Shown: positions 33,381-42,465, numbered from the stretch's first letter. The stretch is 64,000 nucleotides of DNA from Nocardioides daedukensis (GCF_013408415.1 NZ_JACCAA010000001.1:3286001-3350000); one strand, 5' to 3'. Notes: generated from the letters alone by a model not told the origin. Program-made: numbers and translations.

Positions 33381-33992
33381 ATGCAGACCCGGAAGCCGCC
33401 GGTCCAGCAGCGTTCGCGCCAGACGATGGACCGGCTGCTCGACGCCACCGCCCAGGTCCTGGCCGATCGGGGGTATGCCGGGCTGACCACCAACCACGTC
33501 GCTGCCGAGGCAGGAGTGAGCGTGGGGTCGCTCTATCGCTGGTTCGCCGACAAGGGCGAGCTCGTGGAGGGCCTGCGCCAGCGCTCCAACGACATGATCC
33601 TCACCGACCTGTCCGCGACCCTGGTCCGCACCGCATCCCTGCCGACCCGGGAGGCGGTCGGTCTGGTGCTGACCCGACTGGTCGAGCTGCTCGACGAGCA
33701 CTCCGTCGTGGTGGGGGCGCTGCTGCGCGAGGCCCCCTTGGGCACGCACCAGAACCTGCTTCCCGAGGTCGAGCACCGGCTGGCCGGTTATGTCCGGGTC
33801 TTCGTGCTCCAGCACGCGCCCGGGCTGAGCGAGGTCGAGCGGGAGACCCGGATCCACTTCGCGCTCGGCATCGCCCTGGGGACCTGCCTGCGGATCGTCT
33901 TCGACCGCCCTGAGGGGGTCGATGCCGGGCGGCTGCTCGAGATGACCGCGGACCTGCTTGCCCTGGGCCTCTCCGTGCCGGGACCCGACTGA
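33381..33992 (+). CDS. TetR-family transcriptional regulator
   Basis: The 203-aa protein has an N-terminal TetR helix-turn-helix: QQRSRQTMDRLLDATAQVLADRGYAGLTTNHVAAEAGVSVGSLYRWFADKGEL (residues about 9-60, written in part for orientation). A variable helical ligand-binding domain follows, rich in Leu and Ala. It is expected to repress the divergent oxygenase gene and itself, releasing DNA on binding a small hydrophobic ligand. The ATG start has AAGGAG six nt upstream. The inverted repeat in the intergenic region is the likely binding site. The inducer cannot be predicted. Confidence 0.92.
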   Translation: MQTRKPPVQQRSRQTMDRLLDATAQVLADRGYAGLTTNHVAAEAGVSVGSLYRWFADKGELVEGLRQRSNDMILTDLSATLVRTASLPTREAVGLVLTRLVELLDEHSVVVGALLREAPLGTHQNLLPEVEHRLAGYVRVFVLQHAPGLSEVERETRIHFALGIALGTCLRIVFDRPEGVDAGRLLEMTADLLALGLSVPGPD

Positions 33993-34029
33993 GGCAATCT
34001 CGTCGGTTCGCTCCCTGGTCCTCGTGAGA

Positions 34030-34404
34030 TCACTCGGCCAATGAGCGCAGGTCCGTGCGGCACCGCTCGGCTATCCCGGCCAGATCGGCCAGGGTCGCGT
34101 CGATGTCGAGCCGCTGCTGCTCGAGCGCCCGGCGCCGGATCTCGCATTGCTCGATGAGGAACTCGAGCTGGCCCGCCTCGCCGGGCGGCTCGTCGTACAT
34201 GTTCACGATCGTGGCGATCTCGTCCAGGCTGAAGCCGACCCGGCGACCACGCAGGATCAGCTCGAGACGGATCCGGTCGCGCTGGTGGTACTGGCGTTCG
34301 GTGCCCACCCGCACCGGATGCAGCAGGCCCAGGTCCTCGTAGTGGCGCAGGGTGCGCAGGGTGAGGTCGTAGTCGTCGGCGAGCTGCCGGATCGTCCAGG
34401 TCAT
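34030..34404 (-). CDS. MerR-family regulator (LiuR-like)
   Basis: The 124-aa protein has a MerR winged helix at its N-terminus (TIRQLADDYDLTLRTLRHYEDLGLL, then RQYHQRDRIRLELILRGRRVGFSLDEI). A dimerisation coiled coil follows (about residues 80-115: IEQCEIRRRALEQQRLDIDATLADL). No metal-binding cysteine cluster is present. Regulators of this type, divergent from acyl-CoA dehydrogenase genes, resemble LiuR, which controls branched-chain amino-acid degradation. The ATG with AGGAG upstream was chosen over a long in-frame extension that runs through the opposite gene. A perfect palindrome in the shared promoter region matches the LiuR-type site. Effector unknown; an acyl-CoA is plausible. Confidence 0.9.
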   Translation of the reverse strand: MTWTIRQLADDYDLTLRTLRHYEDLGLLHPVRVGTERQYHQRDRIRLELILRGRRVGFSLDEIATIVNMYDEPPGEAGQLEFLIEQCEIRRRALEQQRLDIDATLADLAGIAERCRTDLRSLAE

Positions 34405-34447
34405 CACGACTCCTGTCTCGCGACTGCGCTGCGTCGCCGGGGTTGCT

Positions 34448-34461
34448 TTACGTCGACGTAA
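34448..34461. promoter_or_regulatory. LiuR-like operator palindrome TTACGTCGACGTAA
   Basis: This perfect 14-bp palindrome lies between candidate -35 (TTGCTT, 34443-34448) and -10 (TAGGAC, 34465-34470) elements of the acyl-CoA dehydrogenase gene. It resembles the TTTACGT/ACGTAAA consensus recalled for LiuR-type MerR proteins. The 16-bp spacer favours repression over MerR-style promoter twisting. Confidence 0.65.
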
Positions 34462-34512
34462 GCGTAGGACCATGCTGGGGTCGTAGCCGATCCCCGTCGA
34501 AGAGGTCCTGCC

Positions 34513-35694
34513 ATGTCGTTCGAACTGTCCCGTGAGCACGAAGAGTTCCGCCGCTCCGTGCGTGACTTCGCCGAGGCCGAGATCGCGCCGCACGTCGCAC
34601 AGTGGGACAAGGAGCACCACTTCCCGGTCGACGTCGTGCACAAGATGGGCGCACTGGGCCTCTTCGGGCTCACGTCCCCCGAGGAGTTCGGTGGCGCCGG
34701 GCTCGCGCCCGAGGACGGGCCGTTCACGTCGCTGTGCCTGGCCATCGAGGAGCTCGGCCGCGTCGACCAGTCGATGGGGATCACCCTGGAGGCCGGCGTC
34801 GGTCTGGGCATCAACCCGATCCTCACCTTCGGCAACGACGAGCAGAAGCAGGCCCACCTCCCGGACCTGGTTGCCGGTCGCAACCTCGCCGGCTTCGGCC
34901 TGACCGAGCCGGGGGCCGGCTCGGACGCCGGGGCCACCAAGACCAAGGCCGAGCTCGTCAACGGCGAGTGGGTCATCAACGGCTCGAAGCAGTTCATCAC
35001 CAACTCCGGCTCGGCGATCACCTCGCTGGTCACCGTCACTGCGCGCACCGGCACCCGCGAGAACGGCACGGCCGAGATCAGCACCATCATCGTGGAGTCG
35101 GGCACGCCCGGCTTCACCGCCGAGAAGGGCTACGACAAGCTCGGCTGGCACATCTCCGACACCCACCCGCTCAGCTTCACCGACGTGCACGTCCCCGAGG
35201 CCAACCTGCTCGGGCAGCGCGGCCGCGGCTTCGCCCAGTTCCTGGCCACGCTCGACGACGGCCGCATCGCCATCGCCGCACTTGCCGTCGGCCTGATCCA
35301 GGCCTGCCGCGACCTGTGCGTCGAATATGCCCTCGACCGGCAGACCATGGGTGGCCCGATCGGACGCAAGCAGGGGGTCGCCTTCCAGATCGCCGACCTC
35401 GACGTGATGCTGCAGGCCGGACGCCTGCTGACCTACCGGGCTGCGGCCATGAAGGACGCCGGGGCGCCGGTCAAGGAGCTCAAGCACGCGGCCTCGATCG
35501 CCAAGCTCTACACCTCCGAGTCGGCGGTCACCGCGACCCGCATCGCCACCCAGGTCTTCGGTGGTTACGGCTTCATGGAGGAGTACCCCGTGGCCCGGTT
35601 CTATCGCGACGCGAAGATCCTGGAGATCGGCGAAGGAACCTCCGAGGTCCAGCGGATGCTTATTGCGCGCGGACTCGGGCTCCCCGTCGAGTAG
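34513..35694 (+). CDS. Acyl-CoA dehydrogenase
   Basis: This 393-aa flavoenzyme introduces the first double bond into acyl-CoA and passes electrons to ETF. The FAD-binding signatures are [17 protein letters not shown] and FITNSGSA. The C-terminal signature [39 protein letters not shown] is present (given in part as landmark), with the catalytic Glu position expected near LEIGEGTSE. Length is normal for the family. Chain specificity is not readable, but the LiuR-like regulator next door suggests branched-chain or short-chain substrates. The ATG is preceded by AAGAGG. It diverges from the MerR gene and runs towards GtrA, 9 nt downstream. Confidence 0.93.
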   Translation: MSFELSREHEEFRRSVRDFAEAEIAPHVAQWDKEHHFPVDVVHKMGALGLFGLTSPEEFGGAGLAPEDGPFTSLCLAIEELGRVDQSMGITLEAGVGLGINPILTFGNDEQKQAHLPDLVAGRNLAGFGLTEPGAGSDAGATKTKAELVNGEWVINGSKQFITNSGSAITSLVTVTARTGTRENGTAEISTIIVESGTPGFTAEKGYDKLGWHISDTHPLSFTDVHVPEANLLGQRGRGFAQFLATLDDGRIAIAALAVGLIQACRDLCVEYALDRQTMGGPIGRKQGVAFQIADLDVMLQAGRLLTYRAAAMKDAGAPVKELKHAASIAKLYTSESAVTATRIATQVFGGYGFMEEYPVARFYRDAKILEIGEGTSEVQRMLIARGLGLPVE

Positions 35695-35697
35695 CCT
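35692..35697 (+). promoter_or_regulatory. -10 element TAGCCT, possible leaderless start of the GtrA gene
   Basis: The hexamer overlaps the stop codon of the upstream dehydrogenase gene and ends 6 nt before the GtrA ATG. It is the same arrangement as at several other genes in this window. Confidence 0.45.
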
Positions 35698-35703
35698 GAT
35701 CCC

Positions 35704-36264
35704 ATGGGTCCAAAGGCCAGACGTCTCCTCGACGAGACGCTCCGCTTCATGGCGGTGGGCGGCGTCGCGACGTTCGTGGCCTTCGTGATCTTCAACTTCC
35801 TGGTCCACGGGGTCTACCTGACCGAGGATCCGTGGATGCACAGCCACCCGACGCTGGCCTATGTCGTGGCCAACACGGTGGGCATGGTGATCAGCTATCG
35901 CGGCACCAAGTCATGGGCGTTCAAGAACCGCGAGACCGCGCACGCGGACGGCGGGCGCACGGCGTACGTCGCGATCAACCTGGCCACGATGGCGCTGCCC
36001 ATCGCGTGCCTGTGGATCAGCCGCAACCTGCTCGACCAGGACTCCGCGTTCGCGGACAACATCGCGGCCAACGTGGTGGGTCTGGGCTTCGGCATGGTCG
36101 CGCGGTTCTACCTCTTCCGGCAGGTCATCTTCAGCCAGAAGAACTATGCACCCGCGGCGCTCGCCGGCACCACGACGATGCCGATCCCCGGCAACTCGGT
36201 GGTCGCTCGGGGCAGCAATCGCGACGAGTCAGGACCGCCAGAGTCCGACCCAGGCCACTCCTAG
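35704..36264 (+). CDS. GtrA-family membrane protein
   Basis: The 186-aa protein has four predicted TM helices and the GtrA pattern: RFMAVGGVATFVAFVIFNFLV at the N-terminus, YVVANTVGMVISYRGTKSWAFKNR in the middle, and a last helix ending VARFYLFRQVIF. GtrA proteins are thought to flip polyprenyl-linked sugars, such as decaprenyl-phosphate arabinose in mycobacteria, for cell-wall or O-antigen decoration. The cytoplasmic tail of about 45 residues is variable. Its 3' end overlaps the convergent maf gene by 36 nt. The homologous position in M. tuberculosis (Rv3277) also holds a small membrane protein near accD5 and purK. Confidence 0.85.
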   Translation: MGPKARRLLDETLRFMAVGGVATFVAFVIFNFLVHGVYLTEDPWMHSHPTLAYVVANTVGMVISYRGTKSWAFKNRETAHADGGRTAYVAINLATMALPIACLWISRNLLDQDSAFADNIAANVVGLGFGMVARFYLFRQVIFSQKNYAPAALAGTTTMPIPGNSVVARGSNRDESGPPESDPGHS

Positions 36265-36825
36265 CCCGGCCAGGAGCTCACGGAGCAGCGGGAGGCTGAC
36301 GCCCACGACGTTGTGGTGGTCGCCCTCGATCCGGCGGATAAACGCACCGCCGAGCCCGTCGATGGTGAAGGCCCCCGCCACGTGCAACGGTTCGCCGGTG
36401 GCGACGTACGCCGCGATCTCGTCGTTGTCGACATCCGCGAAGTAGACCGTGGTCGAGGCGGTCGCCGAGGCGGTACCTCCGCTGGGCACGTGGTGCAGTG
36501 CATGGCCGGAGTGCAGCACCCCGCTGCGCCCGCGCATGGCTCGCCACCGTGCGGTCGCCTCCTCGGGTGTCCCGGGCTTGCCGAGCGCCTCGCCGTCGAG
36601 CTCGAGGACCGAGTCGCACCCGAGGACCACCACGTCGCGTCCCTGGACACCTGGGACGACCGCGGCGGCCTTCATCCGGGCGAGCTCCAGGGCCAGCTCC
36701 GCCGGCGGCAGGTCAGCGACCTGCGACTCGTCGACACCGGAGACGATCACCTCGGGATCGATGCCGGCCGCGCGCAACGTGGCCAACCGAGCCGGCGAGG
36801 CCGAGGCCAGGACCAGTGACGTCAT
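36229..36825 (-). CDS. maf: Maf-like nucleotide pyrophosphatase
   Basis: This 198-aa enzyme hydrolyses non-canonical or modified nucleoside triphosphates to monophosphates. Family motifs: LVLASASPARLATLRAAGI at the N-terminus (SxSxxR), GVDE, LELARMKAAAV, the catalytic Asp region VLGCDSVLELDG, KPGTPEEA and GAFTIDGLGGAFIRRIEGD. The start ATG overlaps the stop of the upstream DUF885 gene by one base (TGATG). The gene stands beside the acyl-CoA carboxylase genes, as in mycobacteria. Its 3' end overlaps the convergent gtrA gene. Confidence 0.93.
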   Translation of the reverse strand: MTSLVLASASPARLATLRAAGIDPEVIVSGVDESQVADLPPAELALELARMKAAAVVPGVQGRDVVVLGCDSVLELDGEALGKPGTPEEATARWRAMRGRSGVLHSGHALHHVPSGGTASATASTTVYFADVDNDEIAAYVATGEPLHVAGAFTIDGLGGAFIRRIEGDHHNVVGVSLPLLRELLAGLGVAWVGLWRS

Positions 36826-38528
36826 CAGATCCGGGCCAGGGCAGCGGTGAGCGGGTCCAGGCCGAGTGAGCCGAGGTCGAGGGCGGCGCGGTGGAACGCC
36901 TTGAGGTCGAAGTCGGCGCCCTTGCGCGCCTTCGCGTCGTCGCGGGCCTCAAGCCAGATCCGCTCCCCGACCTTGTAGGACGGTGCCTGTCCGGGCCAGC
37001 CGAGGTAGCGGTTCACCTCGAAGACGATCGTCGGGTCGTCCATCCGGCAGTGCAGGCGCATGAACTCCAGACCGAGGGCGGGAGTCCAGGTCTCGCCCGG
37101 GTGGAAGGCGGTGCCGTTGAGGCCGAGGGTGTTGTCGGGAATGGTGAGCTCGAGGTGCATCCCGATGTCGATGATCACGCGTGCGGCGCGGAAGCTCTGG
37201 CCGTCGAGCATGCCGAGTCGATCCGCCGGGTCCTCGAGGTAACCGAGGTCCTCCATCAGCCGCTCGGCATAGAGCGCCCAACCCTCACCGTGGCCGCTGA
37301 CCCAGCACATCAGGCGCTGCCAGCGGTTCAGGGACTCCTTGCGATAGGCGGTCTGGGCGACCTGCAGGTGGTGCCCGGGGACGCCTTCGTGGAAGACCGT
37401 GGTCACCTCGCGCCAGGGCGAGAAGCTGTCGATGCCGTCGGGCACGGACCACCACATGCGCCCCGGCCGCTCGAAGTCCTCCGAGGGGCCGGTGTAGTAG
37501 ATGCCACCGTCGTTGGTCGGTGCGAGCATGCACTCGATTCGGCGGATCGGCTCCGGGATGTCGAAGTGCACGTCGGCCAGCTCGGCGATCGCGCGGTCCG
37601 CCAGCTGCTGCATCCAGTCGCGGAACGGTTCACGCCCCTCGATACGGCGGGCGGGGTCGGCATCGAGTGCGGCGACCGCCTCGTCGATGCTCGAGCCGGG
37701 GACGATCAGGTCGGAGGTCGACACCATCTCGTCGTTGAGCCGCTGCAGCTCGTCCCAACCCCAGGCGTAGGTCTGCTCGAGGTCGACGGTGGCGCCGAGG
37801 AACTGGCGCGAGGCGAGGGCGTAGTGCTCGCGGCCGACGGCCTCGTTCTGCCGGCCTCGTGGCTCCATCTCGTCCTCGAGGAACATCCCGAAGTCGGCGA
37901 GGGCGCGGGTGGCTGCCCGGGCGTTGGTGGCGAGCTCGTCCTTGAGCGTGCCCTCGGCATCGGTGCCCTTGGCGAGGTTGGTGAAGAAGTCGCCTGCCGA
38001 GCCCTCCTCGCCGGTCCACTTGCGGACCTGCGCGGCCACCTCGGCATACTGCCTGGCGGCCGAGACGTTGCCCTTGTTGGCTTCCTCGGAGAGCGTGATC
38101 CGGTAGTCCTGCAGGGCCCGGGGTACGCCGGCGATCCGGGCGTTGATGTTGCTCCAGGCCTCCTCGCCCTCGGTCGGCATCAGGTCGAAGACCTGGCGGA
38201 TCTCGTGCAGGCCACTGCTGATCACCGAAAAGTCGCTGCGGTTGAGTCCCGCATCGATGCTCTCGACGTCGAGCCCGAGCCGCTCGAGGAACGCGTCGCG
38301 GGCGACCTGCTCGCGTTCATCTGCCGGCGCCGCGTCGCGCGCATCCGCCAGCGACTTGCGGGTCAGGCCCTCCCGCTCCGCAAAGCCGTCGGGGGAGAGG
38401 TCGGTGAGCTTGTCGTCGTGCCCGGTGATGCCGAGATAGGTGGCCGTGATCGGGTCGAGCTTGGCGTAGCTCTCGACGTACTGGTCACTGATGGCGTCCA
38501 CGAGTCGCTGTTGAGTCACATCAGTCAC
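36825..38528 (-). CDS. DUF885-family metallohydrolase-like protein
   Basis: The 567-aa cytoplasmic protein belongs to the DUF885 family, which has a zinc-peptidase-like core. The HExxH-type site reads FHEGVPGHH with an additional acidic residue in SGHGEGWALYAERLMEDLG, the usual third-ligand helix. The C-terminal part has EFMRLHCRMDD and GWPGQAPSYKVGERIWLEAR, conserved across the family. No signal peptide is present. Biochemical function is poorly known, and a carboxypeptidase-like activity is often assumed. It starts just downstream of a cluster of strong palindromes and is coupled to maf by a one-base overlap. Confidence 0.88.
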   Translation of the reverse strand: MTDVTQQRLVDAISDQYVESYAKLDPITATYLGITGHDDKLTDLSPDGFAEREGLTRKSLADARDAAPADEREQVARDAFLERLGLDVESIDAGLNRSDFSVISSGLHEIRQVFDLMPTEGEEAWSNINARIAGVPRALQDYRITLSEEANKGNVSAARQYAEVAAQVRKWTGEEGSAGDFFTNLAKGTDAEGTLKDELATNARAATRALADFGMFLEDEMEPRGRQNEAVGREHYALASRQFLGATVDLEQTYAWGWDELQRLNDEMVSTSDLIVPGSSIDEAVAALDADPARRIEGREPFRDWMQQLADRAIAELADVHFDIPEPIRRIECMLAPTNDGGIYYTGPSEDFERPGRMWWSVPDGIDSFSPWREVTTVFHEGVPGHHLQVAQTAYRKESLNRWQRLMCWVSGHGEGWALYAERLMEDLGYLEDPADRLGMLDGQSFRAARVIIDIGMHLELTIPDNTLGLNGTAFHPGETWTPALGLEFMRLHCRMDDPTIVFEVNRYLGWPGQAPSYKVGERIWLEARDDAKARKGADFDLKAFHRAALDLGSLGLDPLTAALARI

Positions 38529-38540
38529 CCTAGTCCGTTG

Positions 38541-38626
38541 GAGTCACCGGGTACCGGGTGAGACCGCCGCTTCCCGGGCAAGATCTTGCCCGGGAAGCAC
38601 CAGAGTCACCGGGTACCCGGTGACTC
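38541..38626. repeat. REP-like array of strong palindromes
   Basis: Three palindromic units lie in the 129-bp gap between two minus-strand genes. The centre is a perfect 30-bp palindrome (38569-38598) with half-site GCTTCCCGGGCAAGA. On the right is a perfect 24-bp palindrome (38603-38626) with half-site GAGTCACCGGGT. On the left is an imperfect copy of the right unit (38541-38564). The same unit flanking a different palindrome resembles BIME/REP elements. It could also act as terminator for the peptidase gene, whose stop is at 38658. Confidence 0.75.
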
Positions 38627-38657
38627 CGCCCCCGAGGAGAACGGATCGAGCTCGCCC

Positions 38658-39668
38658 TCAGAGCAGCGCGCTGGGGAAGGCATCGCGGAAGGAGCGCATC
38701 CCGGACGTCGAGTCGGCGGCGAGCACGGCGCGGCCCACGGCGCGGGTGACGCAGTCGGCGGCGGCGATCAACAGGGCCTGGAAGGCGAAGACGTCGGTCG
38801 CCGGGCGGGCGCAGGTGGCCATGGTGAAGAGGGTGTCGCCGTCGAACATGGTGTGCACCGGGTTGATCGCCCGGGCCAGGCCGTCGTGCCCGATCCCGGC
38901 GACCTTGGCGCACTGTGCCTTGGTGAGCGTCGCGTCGGTGGCGATCACGCCGATGGTGGTCGCCAGGGGTGGCTTGATCAGCGCGGGGTCCGCGGCGGCG
39001 CGTTCGCGTGCTTGGTCGATCTCGATCGTCTCGGGGAGACCCAGCGCAGGCAGGTCACCGGGAAGGCAGTGGCGCGCGGCGAAGAGCTCACCGGTCACGG
39101 GATCGACGGCGGAACCGACCGCGTTCACCGCCACCAGGGCACCGACGGTGGTGCCGTCTTCGAGGCGCACCGATGCGGTCCCGATGCCGCCCTTGAGACC
39201 GCCGACGCGAGCTCCGGTCCCGGCACCGGCGTTGCCCTCACGCACCGTCGAGGAGGCAGCGTCGTACGCCGCCTGTCCCAACGTTGCGTCGGGGTGGTTG
39301 GCGAAGGTGCCGCCGCGGCCGAGGTCATAGAGGACCGCGGCGGGGACGATCGGCACCACCTCGCCGGGTTCTCCCATCGGGAAGCCGAGGCCGTCGGCGA
39401 GGAGTCGCTGCACGACACCGTCGACGCTGGCCAGGCCGAGCGCCGAACCGCCGCTGAGCACGATCGCCTGGACCCGCTCGACGAGGTTGCGTGGGTCGAG
39501 CAGGTCGGTCTCCCTGGTGCCGGGGCCACCGCCGCGTACGTCGACGCCGGCGACCGCGCCCTCGGAAGGGGCCAGCACGACGGTGGTGCCGCTGAGCCAG
39601 CCCTCGCCGGTACGTTCGGCCTGGCCGACGCGGATGCCGGGGACGTCAGTGATGCTGTTGGAGGTCAC
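38658..39668 (-). CDS. P1-family (DmpA-like) peptidase
   Basis: This 336-aa protein belongs to the P1 family of self-processing N-terminal nucleophile aminopeptidases (DmpA/BapA, NylC relatives). The N-terminal segment ITDVPGIRVGQAE is diagnostic, with the following TGTTVVL-like pattern (SGTTVVLAPSEGA). It continues with LSGGSALGLASVDGV and VVPIVPAAVLYDLGRGG. Chain cleavage normally occurs before a Ser/Thr nucleophile in the C-terminal half; the NPVHTMFDGDTLFTMAT segment with several Thr is the probable region. Substrates could be beta-peptides or small cyclic amides. The GTG start yields MTSNSITD. It is 45 nt downstream of accE and may share its transcript. Confidence 0.87.
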   Translation of the reverse strand: MTSNSITDVPGIRVGQAERTGEGWLSGTTVVLAPSEGAVAGVDVRGGGPGTRETDLLDPRNLVERVQAIVLSGGSALGLASVDGVVQRLLADGLGFPMGEPGEVVPIVPAAVLYDLGRGGTFANHPDATLGQAAYDAASSTVREGNAGAGTGARVGGLKGGIGTASVRLEDGTTVGALVAVNAVGSAVDPVTGELFAARHCLPGDLPALGLPETIEIDQARERAAADPALIKPPLATTIGVIATDATLTKAQCAKVAGIGHDGLARAINPVHTMFDGDTLFTMATCARPATDVFAFQALLIAAADCVTRAVGRAVLAADSTSGMRSFRDAFPSALL

Positions 39669-39713
39669 CGACCCAGTATGGCCACGTGGCACGAGCGTGC
39701 CGGCCACGTCGCC

Positions 39714-39977
39714 TCAGGAGGGCAGGCCGCTGGAGCGCCAGGCGCCGGGACCGTGCGGCAGGCTGCGGCGCACGCGTCGGTGGTTGGCCGACCAGGCCGA
39801 CGGTGCGGCGGCAGGCGCCTCGGTGCCACCCGACCCGAGGGCGGAGAAGACCGCGACCAGGGCCGCGATCTCCTCCGGCGTCGCGTCGGAGTTGACCACA
39901 CGGAGCACCGGCTTGGCCGGTGCCTCGGTTGCCTCAGCGGTCTCGGTGGCCGGGGTCTCCTGCTCGTCCTGGCTCAC
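39714..39977 (-). CDS. accE: Acyl-CoA carboxylase epsilon subunit
   Basis: The 87-aa protein is the small epsilon subunit that stabilises and stimulates alpha-beta acyl-CoA carboxylases in actinobacteria. The N-terminal 22 residues are acidic and low in complexity. The core reads [25 protein letters not shown], then a Pro/Ala linker, and the typical end [27 protein letters not shown], with the conserved W-R-x-S-G-L. The GTG start overlaps the stop of the beta subunit in GTGA form, so the two are translated together. This arrangement matches accD5-accE5 of M. tuberculosis. Confidence 0.93.
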   Translation of the reverse strand: MSQDEQETPATETAEATEAPAKPVLRVVNSDATPEEIAALVAVFSALGSGGTEAPAAAPSAWSANHRRVRRSLPHGPGAWRSSGLPS

Positions 39978-41590
39978 AGCGGGATGTTCCCGTGCTTCTT
40001 GGCCGGAAGGATCTCCCGCTTCGAACGGAGCAGGCGCAGCCCGCGCACGATCTCGGTGCGGGTCTCGTGCGGCATGATCACGGTGTCGACATAGCCACGC
40101 TCGGCGGCGATGTACGGGTTGGCCAGCGTGGTCTCGTACTCGTCGACCAGCTCGGCGCGGCGGGCCTCGACGTCGCCGCCCTCGGCCTCGACCGCGGCAA
40201 GCGTCTTTCGGTGCACGATGTTGGCCGCGCCCTGGGCGCCCATCACGGCGATCTGGGCGGTGGGCCAGGCGACGTTCAGGTCGGCACCGAGGTGCTTGGA
40301 GCCCATCACGTCGTAGGCGCCGCCGTAGGCCTTGCGGGTGATCACGGTGATCAGCGGGACGGTGGCCTCGGCGTAGGCGTAGATCAGCTTGGCGCCGCGG
40401 CGGATGATGCCGTTCCACTCCTGGTCGGTGCCGGGCAGGAAGCCGGGGACGTCGACGAAGGTGAGCACGGGGATGTTGAAGGCGTCGCAGAAGCGCACGA
40501 ACCGTGCGGCCTTCTCCGAGGCGTCGATGTCGAGCGTGCCGGCGAACTGCATCGGCTGGTTGGCCACGACTCCGACCGGGCGGCCCTCGACGCGACCGAA
40601 GCCGACGATGATGTTCGGCGCGAACATCGCCTGCACCTCGAGGAAGTCCTCGTCGTCGACGACCGAGGTGATCACGTCGGTCATGTCGTAGGGCTGGTTC
40701 GGGGAGTCCGGGATGATCGTGTCGAGCGACCGGTCCAGGTCGCTGATCTCAAGGTTGGCCTCCTCGTCGTACGACGGAGCCTCGTCGAGGTTGTTCTGCG
40801 GGAGGTAACCGATCAGAGCCTTGACGAACTCGATCGCGTCTTCCTCGTCGCTGGCCATGTAGTGCGCGTTGCCCGACTTGGTGTTGTGCGTGCGGGCGCC
40901 GCCCAGCTCCTCCATCGAGACGTCCTCGCCGGTGACCGTCTTGATCACGTCGGGGCCGGTGATGAACATCGCCGAGGTCTGGTCGACCATCACGGTGAAG
41001 TCGGTGACGGCGGGGGAGTAGACGTGCCCACCGGCGCAGTTGCCCATGATCATGCTGATCTGCGGGATGACACCCGAGGCGTGCACGTTGCGCTTGAAGA
41101 TCTCGCCGTAGAGACCGAGCGAGACCACGCCCTCCTGGATCCGGGCGCCGGCGCCTTCGTTGATGCCGATGATCGGGCAGCCGGTCTTGATCGCGAGGTC
41201 CATCACCTTGGTGATCTTCTCGCCGTAGACCTCGCCGAGCGACCCACCGAAGACGGTGAAGTCCTGGGAGAACACGCAGATCTGGCGGCCGTCGACCGTG
41301 CCGTAGCCGGTGATGACGCCGTCGCCATAGGGGCGGTTCTTCTCGAGGCCGAAGGCGGTCGAGCGGTGCCGTGCGAGCTCGTCCAGCTCGACGAAGGATC
41401 CCTCGTCGAAGAGCATCTCGATGCGCTCGCGGGCGGTCTTGCGGCCCTTGGCGTGCTGCTTCTCGATGGCCTTCTCAGACCCGGCGTGTACTGCCTCGTT
41501 GAGGCGTCGCTCAAGATCCGCCAACTTGCCGGCGGTGGTGTGCAGGTCGAGCTCTTGCTCGCTGGTGGGCTCGTTCGCAGCTGTCGTCAT
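39974..41590 (-). CDS. accD5: Acyl-CoA carboxylase beta subunit (carboxyltransferase)
   Basis: The 538-aa protein carries the two crotonase-fold halves of the carboxyltransferase. The N-terminal landmark is [38 protein letters not shown] (in part), followed by [41 protein letters not shown], then the second-domain segments [35 protein letters not shown] and [19 protein letters not shown]. It accepts CO2 from carboxybiotin onto acetyl- or propionyl-CoA; propionyl-CoA preference is suggested by resemblance to PccB/AccD5. It has GGAGG upstream and is divergent from birA. The alpha partner is at 30148. Confidence 0.95.
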   Translation of the reverse strand: MTTAANEPTSEQELDLHTTAGKLADLERRLNEAVHAGSEKAIEKQHAKGRKTARERIEMLFDEGSFVELDELARHRSTAFGLEKNRPYGDGVITGYGTVDGRQICVFSQDFTVFGGSLGEVYGEKITKVMDLAIKTGCPIIGINEGAGARIQEGVVSLGLYGEIFKRNVHASGVIPQISMIMGNCAGGHVYSPAVTDFTVMVDQTSAMFITGPDVIKTVTGEDVSMEELGGARTHNTKSGNAHYMASDEEDAIEFVKALIGYLPQNNLDEAPSYDEEANLEISDLDRSLDTIIPDSPNQPYDMTDVITSVVDDEDFLEVQAMFAPNIIVGFGRVEGRPVGVVANQPMQFAGTLDIDASEKAARFVRFCDAFNIPVLTFVDVPGFLPGTDQEWNGIIRRGAKLIYAYAEATVPLITVITRKAYGGAYDVMGSKHLGADLNVAWPTAQIAVMGAQGAANIVHRKTLAAVEAEGGDVEARRAELVDEYETTLANPYIAAERGYVDTVIMPHETRTEIVRGLRLLRSKREILPAKKHGNIPL

Positions 41591-41634
41591 GGTGTGGCTG
41601 GCCTCCTCGGTTTCCGTGGGCCAATGTAGTGCCC

Positions 41635-42441
41635 ATGACCTCGACCCCCGACGCTCGCCCACCCCTTGACCGGGCTCGTCTCGACCCGGCACGCCTGCCG
41701 GCGGCACTGGCCGGCCGGGTCGAGATCGAGGACGAGACCGGATCGACCAATGCGGTACTCGCCAGTAGGGCACGCGAGGGTGCGACGGGCGGATCGGTGC
41801 TGGTCACCGAGCACCAGGTGGCCGGTCGTGGCCGACTGGATCGGGTGTGGACGACGCCGGCCCGCTCCGCGCTGACCTTCTCGTTCCTGTTGCGTCCCGA
41901 TCTCGCACCTGCGAGGTGGCCCTGGATCCCGCTCGCGACGGGGTACGCCGTACATCAGGCGCTGGTGGGACGGTTGGCCTCGGTGGGGCTCAAGTGGCCC
42001 AACGACGTGCTGGTCACCGGGCCCTCGACCCCGGACCGCAAGCTGGCCGGGATCCTGGTCGAGCGGATCGAGACCCCGCAGGGGCCCGCTGCCGTGATCG
42101 GGATCGGTCTCAACGTCTCCCTCACCGAGGAGGAACGGCCGGTGCCCACGGCGACCTCGCTGCTGATCGAGCTCGGCGAGGAGCTCGACCGGACCGCACT
42201 CCTGGCGGACCTGGTCGAGAGCCTGGACGGTGCCACCGAGCTGCTCAGCGACGCTGCGGCCCTCCGCGCGGCGTACAGCTCCGCCTGCGTCACGATCGGG
42301 CGCGACGTGCGCGTCGAACTCCCCTCGGGGGAGTCGCTCGTGGGCAGGGCCAGCGGCCTCGACGAGAGCGGACGCCTCGGTGTCGACACCCCCCAGGGGA
42401 CGACCTGGGTGGGCGCGGGGGATGTCATCCACGTGCGGTGA
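41635..42441 (+). CDS. birA: Biotin--[acetyl-CoA-carboxylase] ligase
   Basis: The 268-aa protein attaches biotin to carrier lysines. It has the catalytic domain only, with no N-terminal DNA-binding domain, so it is a monofunctional class I ligase. Motifs: [39 protein letters not shown], containing the biotinyl-AMP loop [22 protein letters not shown], the adenylation motif; and KLAGILVE. The C-terminal SH3-like cap ends [13 protein letters not shown]. It stands divergent from the carboxylase beta subunit gene, whose complex it activates, with 44 nt between the two starts. Confidence 0.94.
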   Translation: MTSTPDARPPLDRARLDPARLPAALAGRVEIEDETGSTNAVLASRAREGATGGSVLVTEHQVAGRGRLDRVWTTPARSALTFSFLLRPDLAPARWPWIPLATGYAVHQALVGRLASVGLKWPNDVLVTGPSTPDRKLAGILVERIETPQGPAAVIGIGLNVSLTEEERPVPTATSLLIELGEELDRTALLADLVESLDGATELLSDAAALRAAYSSACVTIGRDVRVELPSGESLVGRASGLDESGRLGVDTPQGTTWVGAGDVIHVR

Positions 42442-42453
42442 GCATTTGTTTGA

Positions 42454-42459
42454 CATGAT
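42454..42459 (+). promoter_or_regulatory. -10 element CATGAT upstream of the PH-domain gene
   Basis: The hexamer ends 6 nt before the GTG start, in a short AT-rich stretch (GCATTTGTTTGACATGATCT) that is unusual locally. TTGACA-like sequence lies too close to be its -35. A leaderless start is likely. Confidence 0.45.
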
Positions 42460-42465
42460 CTGACC

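Noticed and set aside
36891..38561. 556-codon frame antisense to the DUF885 gene
   Set aside because: No motif. It runs through the palindrome array at its end, and the minus-strand protein has the full HExxH-type site.
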